Made by a program: the position numbers and the translations under genes
Part shown: piece by piece, positions 25,924-34,209 of the stretch
Numbering within the stretch: position 1 is the first letter of the stretch
Layout: each line of letters begins with the position of its first letter
Origin: Phyllobacterium endophyticum
GTDB taxonomy: Bacteria; Pseudomonadota; Alphaproteobacteria; Rhizobiales; Rhizobiaceae
Direction of reading: 5' to 3'
Assembly: GCF_003010935.1 (NCBI RefSeq)
Contig: NZ_PGGN01000001.1
Span: forward strand, 1,302,001-1,366,000
DNA: 64,000 bases
The notes under the pieces: generated by a model
Told to the model about the DNA's origin: nothing
Database searches by the model: none
The model's input: the letters and a program-made list of their open reading frames with translations, nothing else

Positions 25924-26648
25924 ATGGCTACTCAGAAAACAATTCTCATTACGGGTGCATCCCAGGGCATTGGCGCTGGGCTCGTGAACACCTTTCTCGA
26001 ACGTGGTTACAACGTTGTTGCGACCTCCCGCAGAATAACCGGGTCAGGACGTTTCCGGGAGGCGGGGCATCTCGCCCTGGTCGATGGCGATATCGGCGAA
26101 GCGGCAACCGCCGCCAAGGTCGCACAGACGGCGATCAGTCGTTTCGGCTCTATCGATGCGCTGGTCAACAATGCCGGACTGTTTCTGACGAAACCGTTTC
26201 TGGAATTCACGCCGGACGATATGCGCAAGCTCTCGTCGACGAATATCGACGGGTTCATCCATCTCACGCAACTGGCCATAAAACAGATGCTGGCACAGAA
26301 ATCCGGCGGCAGTATCGTAAGCATTACGACATCGCTGGCGGACCACCCGATAGCAGGCGTCAACGCTTCATTGTCCATGGTGACGAAGGCGGCATCAACG
26401 CCATCTCGAAGAGCCTTGCGATGGAGTTCGTCAAGGAGAAGATACGGGTAAACGCCGTTGCTCCGGGTATCGTCGACACGCCCTTGCACGACAATGACCC
26501 GAAGGAATTCCTGCAAGGTCTATCTCCGATGGGTGCCATATCCTCCGTGCAGGAAATCGTCGACGCCGTCGTTTTCCTGACCGAAGCGCCACATGTGACC
26601 GGGGAGGTGCTGCACGTCGATGGCGGCGCACATCTGGGCAAATGGTAA
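25924..26648 (+). pseudogene. Short-chain dehydrogenase/reductase gene with a one-base deletion
   Basis: The reading frame from ATG 25924 (AGGAGG five bases upstream) encodes a normal SDR start: ILITGASQGIGAGL cofactor site, VNNAG and SIVSITTS. Near 26386-26391 (GAAGGCGGC) the homology jumps frame. One missing G restores TKGGINAISKSLAMEFVKEK, which continues to TAA at 26648 with VNAVAPGIVDTPL and VDGGAHLG. As written, translation stops at 26451. It may be a true frameshift mutation or a sequencing error. The usual catalytic YxxxK appears as SMVTK, so Tyr is missing even in the repaired protein. It is the second gene of the operon. Confidence 0.85.
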
Positions 26649-27535
26649 GCGCCGCGGATCAATCGGCGAAAACCGTCGAGGCAGGCGTCAAACAAGAAAT
26701 GCTGTCGGCCAGACGGCAGGTCCGCGTGGATCGCCGCACGCCCGAATACTGGCGCGTAACGTTCGACAATCCGCCGTTCAACATTTTCGGCCCGGACACG
26801 ATACCCCAGCTCAATGAAGTCATTACGGCAATCGAGACGGATCCGCATGTAAGGGTGGTCGTGTTTGACAGTGCCGTGCCGGGTTTCTTCATCACCCACT
26901 ATGACTTCGTCCCGCCTCTGTCCGAATCCACGGGCTTGCCGTCGGGGCCCACGGGCCTGCATCCGCTACCGGACATGCTGGTAAGGTTGAGCCGCTCGCC
27001 AGTGGTCTCGATCAGCCTCATCCGCGGGCGGGCGACAGGCGTTGGAAGCGAACTCGCATTGGCTAGCGACATGCGTTTCGCCAGCCGTGAGAACGCTGTC
27101 CTTTCCCAATGGGAGGTCGGCGCCGCTCTTGTTCCCGGCGGCGGTCCGATGGCCCGCCTTCCGACGCTGATCGGCCGCGGCAGGGCGCTTGAGGTGCTTC
27201 TGGGCGCGGAAGACATTGGTGGCGATCTGGCGGAGAAGTATGGCTACGTCAACCGGTCGCTTGCCGATGCGGAACTCGATGGATTTGTTGATGCGCTCGC
27301 CACAAGAATTTCGAGGTTCGATCGTCATGCGATCGCAGAGACGAAACGTCTTGTCGACGTGGCAAGCCTGCCATCCGACACGGAGATCGGAGCGGGGTGG
27401 GATGCATTCATAACCTCGGTACAACGTCCCGAGGCGCAGGAAAAGATTTCGCAGCTGATGCAGCTCGGACTGCAAACCAACCGGGAAATCGAAGCGAAAC
27501 TGGGTTACTACACGGGGACGTTGGCTCCGAGGTAA
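26642..27535 (+). CDS. Enoyl-CoA hydratase/isomerase family protein
   Basis: A 297-residue crotonase-fold protein. After about 28 N-terminal residues it shows WRVTFDNPPFNIFGPDTI, VVVFDSAVPGFFITHYDF (in place of the usual GFSAGAD loop) and RGRATGVGSELALASDMRFAS. QWEVGAALVPGGGPMARLPTLIGRGRALEVLLG follows, the hydratase core with the oxyanion Gly positions. Classical enoyl-CoA hydratase glutamates are not clearly in place, so the reaction could differ. The ATG at 26642 overlaps the SDR stop; an in-frame ATG at 26699 is an alternative. It is the third gene of the epoxide hydrolase operon. Confidence 0.85.
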   Translation: MVSAADQSAKTVEAGVKQEMLSARRQVRVDRRTPEYWRVTFDNPPFNIFGPDTIPQLNEVITAIETDPHVRVVVFDSAVPGFFITHYDFVPPLSESTGLPSGPTGLHPLPDMLVRLSRSPVVSISLIRGRATGVGSELALASDMRFASRENAVLSQWEVGAALVPGGGPMARLPTLIGRGRALEVLLGAEDIGGDLAEKYGYVNRSLADAELDGFVDALATRISRFDRHAIAETKRLVDVASLPSDTEIGAGWDAFITSVQRPEAQEKISQLMQLGLQTNREIEAKLGYYTGTLAPR

Positions 27536-27599
27536 CCAGATCTGGAGAAGGCCGCCACCGCGGCCACTCTTCCCATTTGATGACAGGAGGTCTGAACCG

Positions 27600-28082
27600 A
27601 TGACAGAACATCTTCTTCAAATTTCCGGCGACGAGCCGCAGGCCGGGGACGGCAGTCCGTTGGATGCCATCACAGGATTTTACCGGGCGTTCAACGCTCG
27701 CGATATGAATGCGCTTGCCACCAGCTGGCTCGACGACGAAAGAGCCAGCATGGACAATCCGATCGGTGGCATACGTCTGGGCTGGAATGCCATCAGGGAA
27801 GGTTATTCGATCCTGTTCGAGGGCAAGGCAGAGGTAAAGGTGGCCTTCGAGGCCCATTCGACCCAGGGCGGCCAAGATTGGCATCTGTTCGTCGGGCGCG
27901 AAAGGGGTTTTTGCAGAACTCCGGAGGCTAATCTCGAGCTTCGCATCAGAACCTCAAGGCTCTTCATCCGGGTCGATGGCAACTGGCGGCAGTTTCACCA
28001 TCACGGTTCCATCGAGGAGCCGGCACTTCTGGCCGAGTACCAGCGCATGATATTCGGCGCGCCTTTGTCGGCGCCGGCTTGA
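27600..28082 (+). CDS. SnoaL/NTF2-like protein
   Basis: A 160-residue small alpha+beta protein. DAITGFYRAFNARDMNALATSW is the typical first helix of the SnoaL-like/NTF2 fold, and RTSRLFIRVDGNWRQFHHHGS is the closing sheet. The family includes polyketide cyclases, ketosteroid isomerases and limonene-epoxide hydrolases, and many members have unknown roles. AGGAGG is nine bases before the start. It is the last gene of the plus-strand operon and converges on the minus-strand operon at the terminator at 28131-28160. Confidence 0.82.
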   Translation: MTEHLLQISGDEPQAGDGSPLDAITGFYRAFNARDMNALATSWLDDERASMDNPIGGIRLGWNAIREGYSILFEGKAEVKVAFEAHSTQGGQDWHLFVGRERGFCRTPEANLELRIRTSRLFIRVDGNWRQFHHHGSIEEPALLAEYQRMIFGAPLSAPA

Positions 28083-28130
28083 GCCGCATCAGGCGAGGCA
28101 GTCCAAGGTTTGCGGCGCCGCAAACAAATG

Positions 28131-28160
28131 AGAGGCGGTCTCCATTCGGGGACCGCCTCT
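28131..28160. terminator. Bidirectional terminator between the two converging operons
   Basis: Perfect 10-bp arms AGAGGCGGTC and GACCGCCTCT enclose a 10-base loop. It lies between the SnoaL-like gene (ends 28082) and the isochorismatase-like gene (ends 28182), where it can serve both directions. Confidence 0.7.
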
Positions 28161-28181
28161 TCCATGAATACCATTGTGCGC

Positions 28182-28820
28182 CTATTGCGCATCGACAGCA
28201 GTGGGCAAGGCTGCGACCAGTTCGGCGGTCGTCAATATGGCGTGCGCATAGGTGGGACCGTTCAGTTCGTGCGCGGCATGCATCATTTCATGGGTGAAAG
28301 CAGCTGTTGCGTCCCGCACCAATGTGACGTGAAAACCCAGCTCCATCGCGTAGCGTCCCGTGGACTCGATGCAGGTGTTGGCAAGAAGTCCCACGACGAT
28401 GACATGCGTAATGCCGTGCTGCCGCAATTGCTGGTCGAGGTCTGTATTGGCGAACCCGCTTTGCGCCCAGTGTTCCTTGACGACGATATCGCCCGGTCTC
28501 GGCGCGAAATCGGGGTGCCAGTCGCCGCCCCATTCTCCCCGCGCAAAGGAATGCCTTTTCATGATTCCCAACTGGGTCGGATTGGGGTGGCACCAGCATT
28601 CATAGTCCCCTGGCTCCCAGCGGCGGTGGGGCACGATGAAGACCCGCATTCCTGACTCCCGCACGGTGCGATTGATGGTCTTCAGGTTCTCGATGAGCCC
28701 TACCTCCTCGGCGACCTCTTTCACGCGCGGCCAAATCTTGCCACCCTCGGAAAGAAAGTCATTGTACGGGTCGACAAAGAGGAGAGCCGTCGATTGCTTG
28801 CTATAAGTTGCCTGTGACAT
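28182..28820 (-). CDS. Isochorismatase-family cysteine hydrolase
   Basis: A 212-residue protein with the cysteine-hydrolase triad: Asp17 in LLFVDPYNDF, Lys115 in DIVVKEHW and Cys150 in GLLANTCIESTGR. A cis-peptide region lies before the Cys. Relatives hydrolyse isochorismate, nicotinamide, N-carbamoyl compounds or ureidoacrylate. The loop ECWCHPNPTQLGIMKRHSF is unusually long and may define the substrate. The gene starts 39 bases after the unknown 174-residue gene ends, so the two likely form one minus-strand operon under the shared 66-bp promoter element. Confidence 0.88.
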   Translation of the reverse strand: MSQATYSKQSTALLFVDPYNDFLSEGGKIWPRVKEVAEEVGLIENLKTINRTVRESGMRVFIVPHRRWEPGDYECWCHPNPTQLGIMKRHSFARGEWGGDWHPDFAPRPGDIVVKEHWAQSGFANTDLDQQLRQHGITHVIVVGLLANTCIESTGRYAMELGFHVTLVRDATAAFTHEMMHAAHELNGPTYAHAILTTAELVAALPTAVDAQ

Positions 28821-28859
28821 TCTTGACTCCTGTCATTGTTTCTTGATCATGGACCGCAC

Positions 28860-29384
28860 TCAATTCCTGAGCGCGGCGCGTTCGATGCTGGCGGCGAAGA
28901 ACGGCGTCTCGCCTTTGTTGTGCGCTATGGACATCGGCTGGCGCTGGGCACGGAAAATATCGAACGGGATGCCCTGGCGATCGAGGAAGTCCTTGAACTC
29001 GTCGGTCGCCTTCGAGCGAACGTGATTCGTGAATTCACACGTGCGACTGTCGATTGGCCTGACGCTCAGTTCCCAGAGGATGTCGAGCGTCGTTCTGCCC
29101 GTCGGGGTGAAGATGTCGGATACGGACTCCAGGATCAGGTGGTCCTTTTGTCCAAGCGTTTCGACATAGTGCTGGACCATCAGGCTGCCACCGATGATTT
29201 CCACGTTGATCGACATCCGCCTGCCATCCGGCGCAGTGGTGAAGCCGGCGGCGATATGGGCCGGCGAGCAGCCCTGATATTCTTTCTCGGACAGCGAGAA
29301 GCACCATTTTGGAATGTCGATCTTTTCGATTGGCGCGTTGATGAGTGCTGTGAAACTTGAATCAACGACTTCATATTCGCTCAT
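28860..29384 (-). CDS. Conserved hypothetical protein, possibly SRPBCC-like
   Basis: A 174-residue soluble protein starting MSEYEVVDSSFTALINAPIE. Alternating strands (MSINVEIIGGSLMVQHYVE, LILESVSDIFTPTG, ELSVRPIDSRTCEFTNHVRS) and a C-terminal helix would fit a helix-grip (SRPBCC) barrel. I do not recognise the family. AAGGAG lies seven bases before the ATG at 29384, deciding against a start at 29480. It is preceded by the second copy of the 66-bp promoter element and followed by the isochorismatase-like gene. The function is unknown; the context suggests binding or modifying the same compound handled by the opposite operon. Confidence 0.75.
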   Translation of the reverse strand: MSEYEVVDSSFTALINAPIEKIDIPKWCFSLSEKEYQGCSPAHIAAGFTTAPDGRRMSINVEIIGGSLMVQHYVETLGQKDHLILESVSDIFTPTGRTTLDILWELSVRPIDSRTCEFTNHVRSKATDEFKDFLDRQGIPFDIFRAQRQPMSIAHNKGETPFFAASIERAALRN

Positions 29385-29478
29385 GTCGTGCTCCTTGATC
29401 TCGAAGAGGGTTACTGCGTGCCATGGGAACGACGCTGGCCGGATGTTCTCCAGGCGCGTCGGCCAAGTTGGCAAAATC

Positions 29479-29544
29479 AAGGGTATGGCGCGATGAATTG
29501 GCGGTCGACTTAAGCACTATTGCGATTGCTGAAATATCCTGAAG
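29479..29544 (-). promoter_or_regulatory. 66-bp promoter element shared with 24477-24542 (copy 2)
   Basis: Read on the minus strand from 29544, the order is CTTCAGGATATTTCAG, 13 variable bases, GCTTAAGTCGAC, 11 variable bases, CGCGCCATACCCTT. Block sequences and spacings equal copy 1, with one difference in the conserved blocks. It ends 94 bases before the 174-residue gene. The regulator gene at 29669 is transcribed away from it. Confidence 0.75.
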
Positions 29545-29668
29545 CAGCCAGGTAAATGCCAGCCTGGATCGGGCGGTATTGGGCAGTCGATAACTCCTTT
29601 GTGCGCTTGCCCATAAAAGTCTTCTCAACTAAAAATAAAAAGACCCAGGGGTGAGATCGCTAATTGCA

Positions 29669-32521
29669 ATGCAGCAGAACAATCCACTCGTATTCGAGTC
29701 CAGCGGATGGGAGGTTGATCTCGCTCAGCGGGAGCTCCGTGCGCGCGGATTGACCGTTCCACTCGGTAGCCGTGCTTTCGAAATCGTCGAAATTCTCGTC
29801 CAGTCAGGGGGCGAGCTGGTAACCAAAGACGATCTCATGCGGCGCGTCTGGCCGGGTCTCAACGTTGAGGACAATACTATCCAGGTTCACATATCGGCCA
29901 TCCGCAAGGCATTAGGCCCGGATCGTGGCATGCTGAAAACGGACTCCGGACGGGGCTATCGCCTGCTCGGCGATTGGGTAATCCGGCAGGAGAACCAACC
30001 CCGGCATGTCGAGCCGGTCAACAGACCGCGGGCCGCAATCCATCCGTTTCTCACCAATGTGCCCGTTGCGGCTTCCGCTCTTATCGGCCGGGAAATGGCC
30101 GTTCAGCATCTGTGTGATCTGGTTTCGGCCTACCGGGTGGTGACCCTGACCGGTCCAGGCGGCATAGGCAAGACTGTCCTGGCATCCGAGGTGGCTCGCA
30201 GGGTCTTTCCGACCGTCGAGAGCGACGTTCTGTTCGTCGAGCTGGTTTCTCTGTCGGATCCGGATCTGGTGCCATCCACGGTCGCAAGTGTGCTCAACCT
30301 GCAGCTGCGCGGCGGCGATGAAATGTCACCGGAATCGGTGGCACGTGTCGTAGGTGACCGCAAGGTCCTGCTTGTCCTAGACAATTGCGAGCACGTAATC
30401 GATGCGGCCGCGAGAATGGCAGAAGCCCTTGTGCGCCTGTGCCCGCATGCGACAGTCCTTGCGACCAGCCGGGAAGTTTTGCGCATAGAGGGCGAATATG
30501 TCTACCGCGTGCCGGCGCTGGACGTTCCGGCACAGCAGGTCGAGGCAGAGGGCAATGTGCTCGAACATAGCTCTGTACAGCTGTTCATAGCGAGGACGCG
30601 GTCGCTGCAGGCGGATTTCGGACCGCAGGCTGAAAAGCTTCCCCTCATCGCGGCGATTTGCCGGCAGCTCGATGGCATTCCGCTCGCGATAGAATTCGCC
30701 GCGGCAAGAGCCGCCAGCCTTGGCATTCAGCAGGTTGCCGGACGCCTCGACGACCGTTTTGCATTGCTGACCGGCGGACGGCGCACCGCGCTGCCACGGC
30801 ACCAGACGCTGCGCGCCACGCTGGACTGGAGTTATGAGCTGCTGCCCGAGACGGAACGGCGCCTGCTGCGGCAACTTGCAATCTTTCCCGCCGGTTTCAC
30901 GCTCGAAGCTGCAACTGCCATCGCGAACCAGACGGAATCATGGGTCGCACTTGGCATTTCAAACCTTGTGTCGAAGTCGCTGGTGGCGCTGGATGGAACG
31001 GAAGCCGCCCAGCGCTGGCGGCTCCTCGAGACCGTCCGCGCCTACTCGCTCGAGAAACTGGCAGAGAGCGGCGAACATGAACAGGTCGTGCGCCGCCTCG
31101 CGCGATTCTGTGTGGCCTTGTTCGCGCCCTTCGCGACCGATGATCAGCTTCAGTCCGCCATAGATGAACTTGGCCGCTATCGCCGGGAAGTCGACAATCT
31201 TCGCGCCGCCCTGAACTGGGCGTTTTCCCCGGGTGGTGACGCTGCCCTCGGGGTCGAACTCGCCGCTATCGCAAGTGACTTCTGGGTAGCCCTGTCGCTC
31301 GTTGCGGAATCCAGCGAGTGGGCCGACACGGCATTGGCGCAGATCGGTGACGCCGCTGGTACACGCTCGGAAATGGTTCTGAGATGCAGTCTCGGTTTTG
31401 CATTGATCTATACGAAAGGAATGAGCGCCCACGCTCGCGATACTTTGACACGTGCGCTGGCACTCGCGCGCCAGTTTCAGGATTTCGACTATCAGCAGCG
31501 CCTGACTTGCGGCCTGTGGCTCTTTTCTGCCCGCTCGATGGCCTTGAATGACGCGCTGGCCTTCGCCCGCGAATATGAAGAAGTCACCCGGGGTCGCGAT
31601 CTTCAGTTCCGGGCGACGGCTGCCTGGCTGGTCGGGATACCGCAGACCTATCTGGCGGAGCACAACGAGGCCAGCGAGCGGCTTCAATGGGCTGTTGGAC
31701 AATATCCTGTCGTAAGACGGCGTATCGATATGATGCGGCTCGGGGCTGACGTACGTGCCTCGGCCCTGGCTCACGACACAGTCAACCTCATGTCGCAAGG
31801 CCGTCTGGACGCCGCGTCCCGCGCATCGCAAAGCGCCATCGAAGAGGCCCGCGCCACCAATCAACCCTTCGTCCTGTGTGTCGCTCTCGCCTGGGCGGCG
31901 GGGTTCGTTTCCCTTGGTCTGGGTGAGCTGGACAGGGCGAGGGAATATGGCGAGGAGCTTGTCGATCATGCCTACAAGCACGCGCTGCGCCCGTTCTATG
32001 CTGCTGGCCTTTGTGTAAGGGGTAGTCTCCTGGCGAGGCGTGGCCAGCCGGAAGCAGGCGTCGGGCCCTTGCGCTCCGGTCTCGCCGAAATGCAGGAAGC
32101 GGTGTACCTGCTGTTCTATCCGTTTTTCCGGGCAGAACTCGCCGCGGCACTCGGCGCGATGGGCCGCGTCGATGATGGGCTTTGCGAAATCGAGGCGTCA
32201 CTTCGCTTCGCGATAGAGACGGATTACCGGTGGTTCGTGCCGGAAATGTTGAGGACAAAGGGCGATCTTTTGGCACTGCGTGATACGGATCATCCATCGG
32301 TCATAGAGGATATGTACCGTCGTTCGATGCAACAGGCGAATGACCAGAAAGCGCTCTATTGGGAACTCTCCGCGGCGACCAGTCTCGCCGGGCATTTGCA
32401 GAGGCAACGTAAAGATGCCGAGGCGCTCGCGGTCCTTGCTCCGGTCTATGGGCGAATGACTGAAGGCTTCGCCGCTCCGAGTGTGAAGCGGGCCAAGAGC
32501 ATACTGGACCAGTTGAGCTGA
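29669..32521 (+). CDS. Winged-helix transcriptional regulator with NTPase (STAND/NB-ARC-like) and helical-repeat domains
   Basis: A protein of about 950 residues. An N-terminal OmpR/PhoB-type DNA-binding domain (EVDLAQRELRARG..ELVTKDDLMRRVWPGL..VHISAIRKALG..GRGYRL, residues about 10-105) is followed by an ATPase module with Walker A GPGGIGKT near 162 and Walker B LLVLDNCEHV near 234, plus TSREVLRIEGE. A long C-terminal helical, TPR-like region completes it. Such regulators couple ligand sensing and ATP-driven oligomerisation to activation. A GTG at 29651 is an alternative start. It is divergent from the minus-strand operon and is the best candidate to bind the two shared 66-bp elements. Confidence 0.87.
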   Translation: MQQNNPLVFESSGWEVDLAQRELRARGLTVPLGSRAFEIVEILVQSGGELVTKDDLMRRVWPGLNVEDNTIQVHISAIRKALGPDRGMLKTDSGRGYRLLGDWVIRQENQPRHVEPVNRPRAAIHPFLTNVPVAASALIGREMAVQHLCDLVSAYRVVTLTGPGGIGKTVLASEVARRVFPTVESDVLFVELVSLSDPDLVPSTVASVLNLQLRGGDEMSPESVARVVGDRKVLLVLDNCEHVIDAAARMAEALVRLCPHATVLATSREVLRIEGEYVYRVPALDVPAQQVEAEGNVLEHSSVQLFIARTRSLQADFGPQAEKLPLIAAICRQLDGIPLAIEFAAARAASLGIQQVAGRLDDRFALLTGGRRTALPRHQTLRATLDWSYELLPETERRLLRQLAIFPAGFTLEAATAIANQTESWVALGISNLVSKSLVALDGTEAAQRWRLLETVRAYSLEKLAESGEHEQVVRRLARFCVALFAPFATDDQLQSAIDELGRYRREVDNLRAALNWAFSPGGDAALGVELAAIASDFWVALSLVAESSEWADTALAQIGDAAGTRSEMVLRCSLGFALIYTKGMSAHARDTLTRALALARQFQDFDYQQRLTCGLWLFSARSMALNDALAFAREYEEVTRGRDLQFRATAAWLVGIPQTYLAEHNEASERLQWAVGQYPVVRRRIDMMRLGADVRASALAHDTVNLMSQGRLDAASRASQSAIEEARATNQPFVLCVALAWAAGFVSLGLGELDRAREYGEELVDHAYKHALRPFYAAGLCVRGSLLARRGQPEAGVGPLRSGLAEMQEAVYLLFYPFFRAELAAALGAMGRVDDGLCEIEASLRFAIETDYRWFVPEMLRTKGDLLALRDTDHPSVIEDMYRRSMQQANDQKALYWELSAATSLAGHLQRQRKDAEALAVLAPVYGRMTEGFAAPSVKRAKSILDQLS

Positions 32522-32548
32522 TCGTTGAGGTCGCAGACGCTCCTATAA

Positions 32549-32582
32549 ATTAGTGTTGACTAATGAATTAGTGACGGCTAAT
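32549..32582 (+). promoter_or_regulatory. Tandem operators of the first ArsR-AHSA1 module
   Basis: Two 16-bp palindromes stand 18 bp apart: ATTAGT-GTTG-ACTAAT (32549-32564, perfect) and ATTAGT-GACG-GCTAAT (32567-32582, one mismatch). The second ends eight bases before the ArsR start, ideal for autorepression by the encoded regulator. Confidence 0.75.
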
Positions 32583-32590
32583 GTAATGGC

Positions 32591-32920
32591 ATGACACAAA
32601 CAACCGCCATAGATGCCGTTATGCGAACTTTGGGCGATCCGACACGACGCGCCGTCTTCGAACGGATCGTCACCTCCCGTGAGATAACGGTTGCCGAGCT
32701 GACGCGGGGCAGCGGCGTGACGCAGGGCGCCATCTCCCAGCATCTTAAATCGTTGAAACAGGCCGGGTTGGTCGCCGAGCGTCCGGAGGGGCGCAATGTC
32801 TACTACCGCGCCGAGCCCGAAGGTCTGGAGCCGCTCGTCGACTGGATGAGCCACTACGGTCTCTTCTGGCGCGAGCGCTTTGCCGACCTCAGAACACTAT
32901 TGAAGGAGATGGATCCATGA
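32591..32920 (+). CDS. ArsR-family (SdpR-like) repressor, module 1
   Basis: A 109-residue winged-helix regulator with MRTLGDPTRRAVFERIVTSRE, the recognition helix VTQGAISQHLKSLKQAGLV and the wing ERPEGRNVYYRAEPEGLEPL. No metal-binding cysteine motif is present, so it belongs to the metal-independent SdpR-like branch that is usually paired with an AHSA1/SRPBCC partner. It overlaps the following AHSA1 gene by four bases (ATGA). The duplicated palindrome at 32549-32582 directly precedes it. Confidence 0.9.
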   Translation: MTQTTAIDAVMRTLGDPTRRAVFERIVTSREITVAELTRGSGVTQGAISQHLKSLKQAGLVAERPEGRNVYYRAEPEGLEPLVDWMSHYGLFWRERFADLRTLLKEMDP

Positions 32921-33402
32921 ACGATGCCGCTGTGAAGTCGGGCACTCGGGAAATTGCGGTCGAAGAAGTTCTTCCGCATTCGCCCGAGACCATCTGGAAG
33001 GCGTTGACGACCGGCGATTTGATCACCCGTTGGCTGGGAATGCCGACAACGGGTTTTGAGGCGGTACAAGGCAAACGCTTCACGTTCCAGACGACGCCGG
33101 CCGGCAAATGGGACGGCCTCATACGATGCGAGGTGTTGGAAGTGGTGCCAAACGAGCGGCTCGTCTATTCCTGGCAGAGCGGCCATGCGGACAATGTCGG
33201 ATATGGCTCGCCGTTGGACACCGTCGTCACGTGGGTTCTTGCCCGGGTGGAGAACGGCACGCGCCTTGGCCTTGTCCATTCGGGATTCGTGCTCCCGAAC
33301 AACGATACCGCTTTCAGGAATATGAGCGCGGGCTGGAAGAAGGTGGTTCCTGGTATCGGCGCTCTCGTCACTGACGAGGTTTCATCCAAAAAATTGAACT
33401 AG
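32917..33402 (+). CDS. AHSA1/SRPBCC-domain protein, module 1
   Basis: A 161-residue helix-grip protein of the AHSA1 family. The typical VEEVLPHSPETIWKALTTGDLITRWLG opening precedes [16 protein letters not shown] and the closing amphipathic helix FRNMSAGWKKVVPGIGALV. These domains bind hydrophobic ligands. Paired with an ArsR repressor by a four-base overlap, it may act as a ligand-binding partner or effector in the same operon. The DUF899 gene follows 28 bases later and could be cotranscribed. The ligand is unknown. Confidence 0.88.
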   Translation: MNDAAVKSGTREIAVEEVLPHSPETIWKALTTGDLITRWLGMPTTGFEAVQGKRFTFQTTPAGKWDGLIRCEVLEVVPNERLVYSWQSGHADNVGYGSPLDTVVTWVLARVENGTRLGLVHSGFVLPNNDTAFRNMSAGWKKVVPGIGALVTDEVSSKKLN

Positions 33403-33430
33403 CGGAGACACGACAACGAGGAGGTTTGCC

Positions 33431-34180
33431 ATGCAACACAAGGTCGTTTCGCGTGAAGAGTGGCTCGACGCGAGGCTCAAGCTGCTCGAGGAGGAAAAAG
33501 ACCTGACACGCCGCAGCGACGAGCTGGCGCAGCGAAGGCAGGAACTGCCCTGGGTCAGGATCGACAAGCAGTACCGCTTCGAGACCGACGAGGGAAGCGC
33601 TTCGCTCCCCGATCTCTTCCAGGGCCGCTCGCAGCTCCTCATCTACCATTTCATGTTCGGGCCGGACTACACCGCCGGGTGTCCATCCTGCTCGGCAATA
33701 GCCGACGGCTTTGACCGTTCCGTCGTCCACCTCGCCAATCATGATGTGACGCTCGGTCCTGTTTCGCGGGCACCTATGGCAAAACTTCAGGCCTACAAGA
33801 AGCGGATGGGATGGACTTTCCCCTGGGCATCCTCGTTCGGCAGCGACTTCAATGCGGATTTCAGTGTCACGTTTACCGAGAAGCAACAGCGCGAAGGCAT
33901 CGAATATAATTATGTCCGCGAGCCGAAGCTGGAACCCGCAACCCCCGACGAGATCGCTTTCGCTGCCATGTCGGGAACAGGTGCCGACGAGTATGCGCGC
34001 GAGCGGCCGGGCATGAGCGCCTTCGTGCTGGAGGATGGCGTGATTTACCACACCTATTCCGCTTATGCGCGTGGTCTCGATGGCCTCTGGGGCATGTACC
34101 AGTGGCTCGATCGTGCTCCGAGGGGACGCAACGAAGATGGTGTCTGGTGGCGCCGCCACGACGAATACAGCAGAACCTGA
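33431..34180 (+). CDS. DUF899 (thioredoxin-like fold) family protein
   Basis: A 249-residue protein with the DUF899 signatures VSREEWLDARLKLLEEEKDLTR, ELPWVRIDKQYRFETDEG, LIYHFMFGPDYTAGCPSCS (the CxxC of the thioredoxin-like core) and GLDGLWGMYQWLDRAPRGRNE near the end. The family is widespread in proteobacteria and thought to be redox active, without a settled function. GAGGAGG lies six bases before the ATG. It sits downstream of an ArsR-AHSA1 pair and upstream of a GFA protein, probably in one transcription unit. Confidence 0.9.
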   Translation: MQHKVVSREEWLDARLKLLEEEKDLTRRSDELAQRRQELPWVRIDKQYRFETDEGSASLPDLFQGRSQLLIYHFMFGPDYTAGCPSCSAIADGFDRSVVHLANHDVTLGPVSRAPMAKLQAYKKRMGWTFPWASSFGSDFNADFSVTFTEKQQREGIEYNYVREPKLEPATPDEIAFAAMSGTGADEYARERPGMSAFVLEDGVIYHTYSAYARGLDGLWGMYQWLDRAPRGRNEDGVWWRRHDEYSRT

Positions 34181-34209
34181 ACAGCTATCCTTCAAACGGG
34201 AGATGAAAA

